Origin: JAPLSN01 sp964482955
Lineage (GTDB): Bacteria; Spirochaetota; Spirochaetia; Treponematales; UBA12059
DNA: 64,000 nucleotides
Assembly: GCA_964482955.1 (NCBI GenBank)
Contig: CAYZZW010000008.1
Coordinates: 12,170-76,169, forward strand
Direction of reading: 5' to 3'
Shown here: positions 8,822 to 15,987 of the stretch, in pieces
Layout: each line of letters starts with the position of its first letter
How positions within the stretch are numbered: position 1 is the first letter of the stretch
Made by a program: the position numbers and the translations under genes
The notes under the pieces: model-generated
Told to the model about the DNA's origin: nothing
Databases searched by the model: none
Seen by the model: only the letters and a program-made list of their open reading frames with translations

Positions 8822-8865
8822 AGAGGCGATCAACCAGGCGAAGCGCGCGATCGACAAGCATATTA

Positions 8866-9552
8866 TCAGGTAGAAGCTTCCGCCTCGCCCGAACCGAATC
8901 TTCCGATCAGCTCCTTGTCCACCAACGAACTGGCCAGGATGGCGAAGAGCTCCTGGCCGGGAAGCACGCGCTTTTCCATGGGCTCGAAGCCGCGATCGAA
9001 GGCGTCGAAGCCGGACGGGTCCACGGCGTACGCGGGGCTCTCTTCGAACACGAAGGTCTTGCCATCCAGAATGCCCGGTTCGAGTTCGAGGACCAGCATG
9101 CCCGTCGGATAACGTCCGCGGGCGTCCGCGATGCGGTAGCGGGCGCAGCTCTTGAAGCCGTAGGTGACGTAGTTACCGGGGTTCCCGTAGATGATGATGG
9201 CCTTATGGCCGGCTTCTTTCGCCGCGCGTATCGAATGCTCGATGAGCATGCTCCCAAAGCCTCGGCGTTGGAAGTCCGTATCGATACTGACGGGGCCGAA
9301 GGTGATCGCGTCATACGCCCGTCCCACATTGTCGACGAGCTTCGACTTCGCGTACATGATATTCCCGATAATCCGCCCGTCGAATTCGATCACGAAGTCG
9401 AGGTCCGGGAGGAAGTCGGGATGGCTCCGCAGGACATGCGTCAGGTAGTGTTCGTCGCAGCCGGGCACATGCAGGTTCCAGAAAGCGCGCTTCGTGATCG
9501 CTTCCACGGCGCGATGGTCTGCCTGAGTTTCGTTGCGGATGACGACGTTCAT
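8866..9552 (-). CDS. GNAT family N-acetyltransferase
   Basis: A 228-residue GNAT protein. It has the conserved core GPVSIDTDFQRRGFGSMLIEH, with the RRGFGS acetyl-CoA pyrophosphate loop, and a later YVTYGFKSC motif. The C-terminal 70 residues extend past the minimal fold. Its start overlaps the stop of the upstream ATPase gene, so the pair forms one operon. The overall sequence resembles predicted N-acetyltransferases of the YhbS/Eis-like class. The substrate is not evident. Confidence 0.85.
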   Translation of the reverse strand: MNVVIRNETQADHRAVEAITKRAFWNLHVPGCDEHYLTHVLRSHPDFLPDLDFVIEFDGRIIGNIMYAKSKLVDNVGRAYDAITFGPVSIDTDFQRRGFGSMLIEHSIRAAKEAGHKAIIIYGNPGNYVTYGFKSCARYRIADARGRYPTGMLVLELEPGILDGKTFVFEESPAYAVDPSGFDAFDRGFEPMEKRVLPGQELFAILASSLVDKELIGRFGSGEAEAST

Positions 9553-10916
9553 GCTTTACCTTCCTGGACTTGGAGCTCGTCGAGTATTTCCGACAGACGG
9601 CCGCACAGATACAGAGGCAATGAGAGCAGGTTAAAATCAGTGCCCGACATTTCGATTTTCTGGAAACCGCACTGATTCAAGTCGAAACGGATGCCGAGCG
9701 GCGCTTTCTTTTCTTGCACGAATTGCCGGAGCGATTTGAGCGTACCGCTTTTACCAGACTTCACTTCGACGGGGATGATGGAGAGGCCGCGCGAAACGAC
9801 GAAATCCAGTTCCGCGTTGCCCGAGCGGGCTTCGCGCAGCCAGTAGAAGAGTTCGGGATCGCGGGTATGATCGATGCCGGCGAGCAGTTCCTGCGCCACG
9901 AACTGTTCGGCCAGCGCTCCCTCGTTCACGAGTTGGCGCTCGTCCATCGCCTGCACCTGCGGCCACTGGAGGCCGAGTTGATAATTCAAAAGCCCGCAGT
10001 CGAGGGCCGCGAGCTTGAACACTCCCTCCTCGGCGTTCGCGCGCAAGGGAAGCCCGCTGCAATGCGAATGCGTGATCCGGGTGTACAGTTTCGCCTTGAC
10101 GAGCAAGTCGAGCGCCTTGCGGGTTTCGGCGGAACGCTCGTCGCCCGCAAGCTTGGTGTACTGGATCTTGCGGCCGACGAACATCGGCAGCGAGCGGTAC
10201 ACCTTTTGGAGCCGCGCCAGTTCGCCCTTTTGCGCGTACTTCGCGAAGTCGTCGATGTACGTATCCACGATGCTTCCCTGGACTTGTTGCACCGCCTTGA
10301 AGGATCCCGATTCGCAAAACGCCGCGACGGCCTCGGGCATCCCGCCCGTTACGAGGTATTCGCGCTGGCGCAAAAGCAGGTTTTGGTGCCGGGAGTCGGC
10401 GATCGGCTCGCGCCACGGCATGCGGCGCAGGAACTCGTGCAATTCGGGATCGCGGACACGCAGGAACTCCTCGAAGGACATCGGCCCGAGATGGCTGTAG
10501 ATGACCCGGCCGACCGGCATGCCGGAGGCGTTCTCCGACAACGCGAACTCGAGCAGGGAGCCCGCGGCGACCACGGCCAGGTTCGGGTAGTCTTCGTGGA
10601 AATAGCGCAGGCACTGAATCGCCTCGGGTATGGCTTGCACCTCGTCGAGGAACAGAAGCGCGTCCGGTCGATTGACGAACTCTCCCGTCAGCCCCTCGAG
10701 TTCGGCGATGATCCTGCGCATGTCCCGTGACTTGAAGGCTTGCGTCAACTGGAGCTGGCGCTCGAGATTCAGTTCGAAGAGGGTAAGGTCCGCTTCCTTG
10801 GCAAACAGGCGAACCAACGTGGATTTACCGACCTGTCGGGCGCCCCTGAGTACCAGCGGCTTGCGCCGCGGGCTCTGAAACCAGTCAGTAAGGTGTTTAA
10901 GCGCATTTCGGTGCAT
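9549..10916 (-). CDS. ATPase with DUF4143-type C-terminal domain
   Basis: A 455-residue protein. The N-terminal AAA-type domain has Walker A GARQVGKST (25-33), Walker B ALLFLDEVQAI (86-96), and a later VVAAGSLLEF sensor-like strand. The C-terminal half, ending ELDFVVSRGLSIIPVEVKSGKSG, matches the DUF4143 domain with a PD-(D/E)XK-like VEVKSG signature. Such proteins are widespread, often present in many copies per genome, and of unknown cellular role. The promoter and start region contain an 11-bp inverted repeat. The gene appears full length. Confidence 0.88.
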   Translation of the reverse strand: MHRNALKHLTDWFQSPRRKPLVLRGARQVGKSTLVRLFAKEADLTLFELNLERQLQLTQAFKSRDMRRIIAELEGLTGEFVNRPDALLFLDEVQAIPEAIQCLRYFHEDYPNLAVVAAGSLLEFALSENASGMPVGRVIYSHLGPMSFEEFLRVRDPELHEFLRRMPWREPIADSRHQNLLLRQREYLVTGGMPEAVAAFCESGSFKAVQQVQGSIVDTYIDDFAKYAQKGELARLQKVYRSLPMFVGRKIQYTKLAGDERSAETRKALDLLVKAKLYTRITHSHCSGLPLRANAEEGVFKLAALDCGLLNYQLGLQWPQVQAMDERQLVNEGALAEQFVAQELLAGIDHTRDPELFYWLREARSGNAELDFVVSRGLSIIPVEVKSGKSGTLKSLRQFVQEKKAPLGIRFDLNQCGFQKIEMSGTDFNLLSLPLYLCGRLSEILDELQVQEGKA

Positions 10917-10919
10917 AAT

Positions 10920-10972
10920 ACCCCCTTATTACATCACATTCAATGTTAAAATAAGGGGGTGTTTCCGTCAAC
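10920..10972 (-). promoter_or_regulatory. promoter and operator-like inverted repeat of the DUF4143 ATPase gene
   Basis: On the minus strand TTGACG and TAACAT are separated by exactly 17 bp, a good sigma-70 promoter. The inverted repeat ACCCCCTTATT/AATAAGGGGGT (10920-10930 and 10950-10960) has one arm in the promoter spacer and the other just before the start codon. The proximal arm also supplies the only ribosome-site-like sequence (AAGGGGGT). Protein binding here could therefore control both transcription and translation. Confidence 0.65.
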
Positions 10973-11936
10973 AGGCGTTTTTAGCCCGTCTGGCGATGGT
11001 ATAGATGTTCCGTTTGGCCGCGCCGCGTTCGAAGCGGGCAAGAAGGCGTTTCGCCTCGATGAGTTTGTCGTAGTAGAGGTATTCGCGGCGTTCCGCCACG
11101 TAGCGGTCATGGAGGCCGCGCGCCGTTTCCAGCCGCTTCGTCCAGATGTTCCGTTCGTTGTCCGTGAAGTCCGCGCGTTCGTACGAAAAGCCGTTCCGTT
11201 CGAGGGCGGTTTCGAGGCGATTCGGGCCGCCGTCCGCGGGCGCGGCGTAGTCGGTATACGTGCACACGATCTATCCGCCCGGGGCCAGCATGCCGTCCAG
11301 CGCGACAAGGGACGCGTCGAGGTCCTGGCAAAAGTAGAGGCTGTCCACGAGCAGGAAGGCGCCGACTTCGCGCAGGTCAAGGTGGGCGAAGTCGTTCAGG
11401 TCGCCGACGAGCCAGGTGACGCGGCCGTTCTTCGTCTTGGCGATCTCGATCATCCCTTCGGACTTGTCGATGCCGACCGTCTTCCGCCTCAGTTCCGTTT
11501 CGAAATGCGACGTCAGGCCGCCCTTGCCGCATCCGAGGTCGACGAGGGTGCCGGGATGCCTGGACAACTGCGCCTTCAGGTGCTCCAGCTGCGGCAGGTC
11601 GACCATGCTGTCGTTGTCGAGGCCGACGCCTTTCGACGCCTGGTACGCGCGCTCAGCCTCGCTCTCGCGTCCCACCGCCACGCCGGTTTCATAGTAGTAG
11701 TCCACGTGCCGCTTGTACGCATCCTTGACGCCGGCTTCGGTCACGTCGAGTACGTCGCCCGAACGGGCGATGTATCCGGCATCGACGAGTTCCCGGACGC
11801 CCTGCCCCGCTACGTCCGCGCCAAGCTCCGCGTCGAAAAAGCGGCAGTAGCGCGCCGGAACCTCGGCCTCGGTCAGGCGCTCGTCGTTTTCGCTCAAAAG
11901 CCCGAGCATGATGAGAAGGAGATCGGTTGTATTCAT
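10968..11936 (-). pseudogene. SAM-dependent methyltransferase interrupted by an in-frame TAG
   Basis: Translation from the ATG at 11936 (AAGGAAG site) gives 221 residues. They include an N-terminal winged-helix-like region, the SAM motif LVDLGCGKGG, and TVGIDKSEGM. The frame then meets TAG (11271-11273) directly after MLAPGG. The same frame continues with IVCTYTDYAAP and about 95 more residues to 10968. In related methyltransferases the PGG-[KR]-[IL] strand is unbroken, so the stop falls exactly where a lysine, glutamine or arginine would sit. It is most likely a recent nonsense mutation leaving a truncated enzyme. UAG read-through is an unlikely alternative. Confidence 0.75.
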
Positions 11937-11958
11937 AAAGAAGCTTCCTTGGATTATT

Positions 11959-12318
11959 TCATTTCTTCCGCACGCACGCGCAATAGCCGTGCGTGATCAT
12001 GCAATAGCCGCCGCAGATCGTGAACAAGCCCCAGAAGATCGGCCGGTCCAGAACTGCGAGCAAACTCGGCCGATCCGTCAGGAAGGGCACTTCGTAGATG
12101 CCGTAGGCCAGCACGAGGCACCCTACCGTCATGGCGACGTGCCCGAGGAGCGCGTTGACGCGCGGAAAGCGATCCCAGCCGATCCACAAGCCCCAGGCGA
12201 CGAAGAACGCGCCGAGGACGATACCGACGATACGCGCGGGCGTCCGGTCCATTGCGAACTGGACCGTGCACAGCGCCATGACCGCGACGCCGATAAAAAA
12301 CGTGATTTTCGCCTTCAC
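11959..12318 (-). CDS. small integral membrane protein, uncharacterised
   Basis: A 119-residue protein with four hydrophobic segments (residues about 5-22, 29-46, 57-75 and 90-108) and a cysteine-rich tail reading CGGYCMITHGYCACVRKK. Start is GTG with GGAGG seven bases upstream. I recognise no family. The terminal cysteines could bind metal or be lipid- or thiol-modified, but this is speculation. It follows the small conserved gene at 12.4-12.6 kb on the same strand. Confidence 0.6.
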   Translation of the reverse strand: MKAKITFFIGVAVMALCTVQFAMDRTPARIVGIVLGAFFVAWGLWIGWDRFPRVNALLGHVAMTVGCLVLAYGIYEVPFLTDRPSLLAVLDRPIFWGLFTICGGYCMITHGYCACVRKK

Positions 12319-12358
12319 GCGACTATCCTCCGCGGAACTGCCGGTACGATGCGCCGGC

Positions 12359-12595
12359 TCATTTCGATTTGTCGTCCTTTTCGTTGCCGTGCTTGAAGTG
12401 CCCGGTCACCTTGGCCAGGAACAGTTGCAGCTCGTACGCGTTGTCCATGTCGATGACCCGCAGGAGCTTGTTGTAGTCCTTCCCCGTAATCGTAGCGACC
12501 GGCTTGCCCTTGCAGGTCAGGATGGCGCTCTTGTCCTTGACGAGCTTGTAGCCGAACGGCTTTTCGTCGAACAGGATGTTCCGTTTGTCTTCCAT
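12359..12595 (-). CDS. small conserved hypothetical protein
   Basis: A 78-residue charged protein starting MEDKRNILFDEKPF; a start six codons further upstream is also possible. The pattern KPFGYKLVKDKSAIL, GKPVATITGKDYNKLL, and the ending AKVTGHFKHGNEK resembles a small conserved family without known function that I have seen in many bacteria. No strong ribosome site is visible. It begins about 30 bp after the upstream NmrA-like gene and may share its transcript. Confidence 0.6.
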   Translation of the reverse strand: MEDKRNILFDEKPFGYKLVKDKSAILTCKGKPVATITGKDYNKLLRVIDMDNAYELQLFLAKVTGHFKHGNEKDDKSK

Positions 12596-12625
12596 ATCGC
12601 GAGAGTATATCACGAAGGTTCGGGT

Positions 12626-13354
12626 TCATCGCGTCGAAGCTTTGTTGTAAAGCACTGGCGTCTTGCATTTCCATGTGCGCCACAACGCTTCATCCATCAA
12701 CAGTTCGGCCATAAAACGGCTGACATTGATTCTGCTGGTCGTTCCGGCGTTGAATATAGGGCTTCTGACCGGAGACTGGCAGACTTCGTATGGACTCTCG
12801 CCTGCTTCGTCGATCAAGGTATCGGGCCGTACCGCCACCCATTCCATCGTTTCATCGCCCTCGCCACCCCGCTTGACCAGGTAATCCGCGGCCAGGACAT
12901 TGTCGCGATGTGGCGGCAACAGCAGCTTCAGTAAAGCCAGGACGACTCTTTCTACAACGGTGTTTTTCTCGCCGATCGATGCGTTCGTATACGCCGTCGT
13001 GCTCATGAGAATGAGCTTTACCTTCCCGCCGGTATTCTGGCCGAGCGCCTCGCGTATCCGTCGTATCGTATCGAACACCAGATATCGTGGCTTTCCGAAC
13101 AATCCTTTGAAGGTGATATTGTGGCCAAGGCACGAGACAATGGCATCGCAATTTTGCACGAGGGCACGCAGCTCCGCATCCGTCAATTCGGTTATGCTTC
13201 CCCGCACGGTTTCAACCAGCGGATTACCGAGGATTTCTTCGGACAGCGTCGCGTTCGCCCTGATGAGCATACGAACCTGCACGTGTCGTTCAAGCAACTG
13301 ACGGACGACCAGTTTCCCGGTCGCGCCGCTCGCCCCCAGCACCAATACTCTCAT
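12626..13354 (-). CDS. NAD(P)-binding NmrA/SDR-like oxidoreductase
   Basis: A 242-residue atypical short-chain dehydrogenase. The N-terminal Rossmann motif reads VLVLGASGATGKLVVRQLL (GxxGxxG). Further features are an NCDAIVSCLGHN segment and VKLILMSTTAY with the serine position. It lacks a clear YxxxK pair, as in NmrA-like sensors or atypical SDRs. It starts by ATGA overlap with the preceding Xre regulator and so belongs to a three-gene operon. It could be a redox sensor rather than an enzyme. Confidence 0.82.
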   Translation of the reverse strand: MRVLVLGASGATGKLVVRQLLERHVQVRMLIRANATLSEEILGNPLVETVRGSITELTDAELRALVQNCDAIVSCLGHNITFKGLFGKPRYLVFDTIRRIREALGQNTGGKVKLILMSTTAYTNASIGEKNTVVERVVLALLKLLLPPHRDNVLAADYLVKRGGEGDETMEWVAVRPDTLIDEAGESPYEVCQSPVRSPIFNAGTTSRINVSRFMAELLMDEALWRTWKCKTPVLYNKASTR

Positions 13355-13602
13355 GACTCACCTCGCTCTTTATCGGAATGAGAAGGAACTGCGACGTAAT
13401 CGAACACCTCGCCGATCTTGACCCCGAAGGCGTCCGCGATGCGGAACGCCAGCTCGAGCGAAGGCGAATACTTGTTCCCCTCGATGGCCACGATGGTCTG
13501 GCGGGACACGCCCGCCTTGTCCGCGAGCTGCTGCTGGGACATTTCCCCCGCGAAGAAACGCAGCTCGCGGATACGGTTGGTGATGGCCTTCGCGTCAGCC
13601 AT
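13351..13602 (-). CDS. Xre-family (Cro/CI-like) transcriptional regulator
   Basis: An 83-residue single-domain HTH protein. The helix-turn-helix is MSQQQLADKAGVSRQTIVAIE with the usual YSPSLELAFRIADAFG after it. Compact regulators of this kind (YozG-like) typically sit next to a DUF2178-like membrane protein, as here. The gene overlaps both neighbours. It is the likely ligand of the TGTCAAA palindrome in front of the operon. Confidence 0.88.
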   Translation of the reverse strand: MADAKAITNRIRELRFFAGEMSQQQLADKAGVSRQTIVAIEGNKYSPSLELAFRIADAFGVKIGEVFDYVAVPSHSDKERGES

Positions 13603-14101
13603 TGTTCACGCCCCGTTTGTAGAGCCTGAGCTGCGCGGCGCCCTCGAGCAGGGAGCCCGCGCCCAAAGACAGGAACAGCACGTTGAGCATGAGCGCCACG
13701 GGGAAGCCGAGCGCCAAAATGACGATCGAGGCGATGAAGCCCATGCCCGCCACCGCGTAGCCCGCCTTGAGCGACCTGAGCTCGATGAGCCGGCTCATCT
13801 CGTCCTCCACCATCTCCTGGGCCACCTCGCGCTCCACCGCTTGGTCCGAGCACGTTTCGTCTTGCAACTTCCGCCTGACCGCCGCGCCCACGGCCACGCC
13901 GATGGCCAGCCCTATCTGGCCGAGTATCGCCGCGCCCACCCCGATGCCGATGAACAGGAGCATGCCGCGCGCCCACGCCACGCCGTCCTCCGGCGCCAAG
14001 CGGCCCGACCGGAACCCACCATACGCGTACACGCAATACGCGGCCAAGACGGCAATTCCCGTGACCATGGCCAGTACGGTCTTCTTTTCGTGGTAGGACA
14101 T
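13595..14101 (-). CDS. DUF2178-like membrane protein
   Basis: 168 residues from MSYHEKKTVLAMV, chosen because GGAGG lies seven bases upstream. Hydrophobic segments at about 8-26, 43-66, 110-128 and 133-150 give four membrane helices. A cytoplasmic stretch between helices 2 and 3 contains QDETCSDQAVEREVAQEM. The architecture and the pairing with a small Xre regulator match DUF2178-type proteins of unknown function. It is the first gene of the operon. Confidence 0.7.
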   Translation of the reverse strand: MSYHEKKTVLAMVTGIAVLAAYCVYAYGGFRSGRLAPEDGVAWARGMLLFIGIGVGAAILGQIGLAIGVAVGAAVRRKLQDETCSDQAVEREVAQEMVEDEMSRLIELRSLKAGYAVAGMGFIASIVILALGFPVALMLNVLFLSLGAGSLLEGAAQLRLYKRGVNNG

Positions 14102-14142
14102 CTGTATGCCTCCATTGTCAGTGTGACTACTCTGCATGACTA

Positions 14143-14183
14143 GATGTACTGCTTGTTTGTCTTGGTGTCAAATGTGTTTGACA
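14143..14183 (-). promoter_or_regulatory. promoter and 18-bp operator palindrome of the Xre operon
   Basis: TGTCAAA-tgtg-TTTGACA (14166-14183) is a perfect 7-bp inverted repeat. One arm doubles as a consensus minus-strand -35 box TTGACA, with a weak TACATC about 17 bp downstream as -10. Overlap of the operator with the -35 suggests repression, most simply by the operon's own Xre protein. Confidence 0.6.
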
Positions 14184-14222
14184 TATAAACGGATTTTGGA
14201 GTAAAGAGGTTTAGGGGCGCCT

Positions 14223-14334
14223 GCCGGGGCGGCGCCCCGGCACCGCGCTTTCCGCGAGTAGTCCTCGCCCGCCGGGCGTCCCGTAGGTCCGCCCGGCGGG
14301 TTCCGGGCTACTCGCTGCAATCGCTGGCGCGGGC
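14223..14334. repeat. nested GC-rich cruciform
   Basis: A small hairpin GCCGGGGC/GCCCCGGC (14223-14241) is followed by three nested stems. They are CCGCGC (14243-14248) with GCGCGG (14327-14332), GCGAGTAG (14254-14261) with CTACTCGC (14308-14315), and CCCGCCGGGCG (14268-14278) with CGCCCGGCGGG (14290-14300). The words GCTTTCCGC and CTGGCGCGGGC recur in the same order at 55646-55673. It sits between divergent regions and contains no gene. Confidence 0.8.
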
Positions 14335-14394
14335 TTCATTGAATTCTGAAAGCCAAACTTGATAAACGAGGCTAGATCGGGATGCCGTGACGGG

Positions 14395-14688
14395 TTACTC
14401 GCTTCGGCTCTCGCGTGAGGTCGTTGATTGCTCGCTTGGTGTGTTCGTCGTATCCTCGACGTACCACGACGGCCTCGGGATCGAAGTAATCCCGTTTATC
14501 GCTTGCCGGTTTGCGATCAGCGTCTTTTCGGCGCCGGTATAGGTCACGGAAAAACTCGCGGGTCTGCTTACGATTGTAAAGTACCTTGTCTCCGTCCGGA
14601 AATACTCGTACGTGCGTGGGAATAGCGCTTCGTCCCGCGCGGAGACCGGCTTTGGTTTTCCTTTGCTTTTCGGCTTCGACGTGCCGTA
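14395..14688 (-). pseudogene. third TDAEKTL-module copy, start codon lost
   Basis: The frame of the HNH gene stays open past its TAG stop for about 97 codons. It reads KPKPVSARDEALFPRTYEYF, RYFTIV and TYTGAEKTLIANRQAINGI. This aligns with the same module in the two upstream genes, including the preceding KPAPTYVPREVLYRL-like stretch. No ATG and no convincing alternative start exist, so it is either a remnant or a stop-codon-separated tail. The end is TAA at 14395. Confidence 0.65.
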
Positions 14689-15456
14689 CTACTTGGAGTT
14701 TTTCCGCTCTCTGATCAAAGAAACGGATCTATCATATTGTTTGTAGACGAGTTCGATTTGATCATCGATCAATTTGACGATCGAGCTATCAAGCTGCTCC
14801 GTGTCCATCGCTTTCCATTCCAGAATGACAGCACGCCTTCTTTTGTAATCCGCATTATTCGGATTTTTTATCCTCAAGAACAGGTCCCAGTCCTGTTCGC
14901 GTTTTTCATCGCTATTGCATGTATTGCATGACAGGATAAGATTGTGCATGTTGTTGGTCCCGCCCTTTGCCTGCGGTGTAACATGATCCAAATGCCCGTT
15001 TCGATCGGCCCTGACGAGTTCCCGCCCGCAATACGCGCACGTGTGATGGAAATATGCCCAGATTTCATTCTTTTGGGAATCGCTCGGCCATGGAGACATG
15101 ATTTCAAACAGGCTCCTCTTAATTTCATTTTTAGCCGCTGACGGTGTATGTTTCCCCACTTCATGCCTCCTCTGGTGATCTACCTGATTATCGTCGGCTA
15201 TTCCATCAATATCGTCGGTCGTCTCGGACGTATCGTCGCGGGGGCTTTCAGACGCTTCAGAGTCGTAGATGACTACAACACCGTCCATCGCCCGCCGGTT
15301 CGCTATCAAGGTTTTTTCGGCATCGGTATAGTTCCGGGAACAATCACCTCGATCGACTACAGTTATGATGTTTCCGTCCCTTGTTCTGGTTACCAAGATC
15401 CTTTCACGTTTTTTCGCCTTGTTTGGATCAAGATCTGGCTCTTGTTTTTCACTCAT
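14689..15456 (-). CDS. HNH endonuclease with N-terminal TDAEKTL module
   Basis: A 255-residue protein. Residues 20-65 carry the repeated module (RTRDGNIITVVDRGDCS, YTDAEKTLIANRRAMDG). A charged linker follows, then an HNH domain with CAYCGREL, NGHLDHVTPQAKGGT, and LILSCNTCN. The two CxxC pairs bind zinc and DH supplies the catalytic metal site. HNH enzymes of this shape nick or cut DNA and are common in restriction and mobile elements. The gene starts eight bases after the upstream module-only gene, so they form an operon. A nuclease role is well supported; the target and the role of the module are not known. Confidence 0.85.
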   Translation of the reverse strand: MSEKQEPDLDPNKAKKRERILVTRTRDGNIITVVDRGDCSRNYTDAEKTLIANRRAMDGVVVIYDSEASESPRDDTSETTDDIDGIADDNQVDHQRRHEVGKHTPSAAKNEIKRSLFEIMSPWPSDSQKNEIWAYFHHTCAYCGRELVRADRNGHLDHVTPQAKGGTNNMHNLILSCNTCNSDEKREQDWDLFLRIKNPNNADYKRRRAVILEWKAMDTEQLDSSIVKLIDDQIELVYKQYDRSVSLIRERKNSK

Positions 15457-15463
15457 GGGTCTT

Positions 15464-15766
15464 TTAATTTACCTCCATCTCAGACCGTTGAACCGGTTGG
15501 TCATTATCGGTTTTAGCCGTATGGCTTTCAGGCGTCGGTTGATTCGTCACTATAGTAATCCCTTCCATTACCAGGTAGTTATTTCTGAGCGTCTTTTCTG
15601 CGTCGGTCCAGTTCTCGGAAAAATCCGACGGTACGCTTACGGTCAAGACGCGTCCGTCCCTCGTCCTGTAGGAGGTGGATTTGAGTCGGTACAGCACCTC
15701 TCTCGGCACGTATGTCGGCGCAGGTTTTCCGATTCTTCTCCGCAGCCATGCGAGTATCCGCTTCAT
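15464..15766 (-). CDS. small TDAEKTL-module protein
   Basis: 100 residues from MKRILAWLRRR, preceded by GGAGAGAG; a longer reading is possible but lacks a ribosome site. After a basic amphipathic N-terminus come TYVPREVLYRL, RTRDGRVLTVSVP and WTDAEKTLRNNYLVMEG, the same module as in the adjacent HNH protein and in the remnant after it. There is no nuclease domain. It could be a partner, inhibitor or specificity subunit of the HNH protein, which is inference from adjacency only. Confidence 0.7.
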   Translation of the reverse strand: MKRILAWLRRRIGKPAPTYVPREVLYRLKSTSYRTRDGRVLTVSVPSDFSENWTDAEKTLRNNYLVMEGITIVTNQPTPESHTAKTDNDQPVQRSEMEVN

Positions 15767-15987
15767 GAACTCTCTCCGTGTCGTCGATGCACGCGCAACT
15801 CCGATTCCGTCCGCCCGGATCAAACGTCCTTCAGCCTCATGGACCTGAGCATCAATATCAACTTTATACGGGGATGCGGGAAAATCAAGCTTTACCAGCA
15901 GGATCCATGTTCTTGGCAATGTTGCGCTGGTGCCCTGGGTGCGTTAGGGTATCAAGCGAAATCATCATCAATCCGCGAGGTACCGCT

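Noticed and set aside
11271..11273. TAG decoded as pyrrolysine
   Set aside because: The gene is not a methylamine methyltransferase and no pyl genes are in view; a nonsense mutation is simpler.
14223..14334. Integron attC site
   Set aside because: The nested hairpin layout is suggestive, but the GTTRRRY/RYYYAAC core boxes are missing and no integrase gene is in the window.
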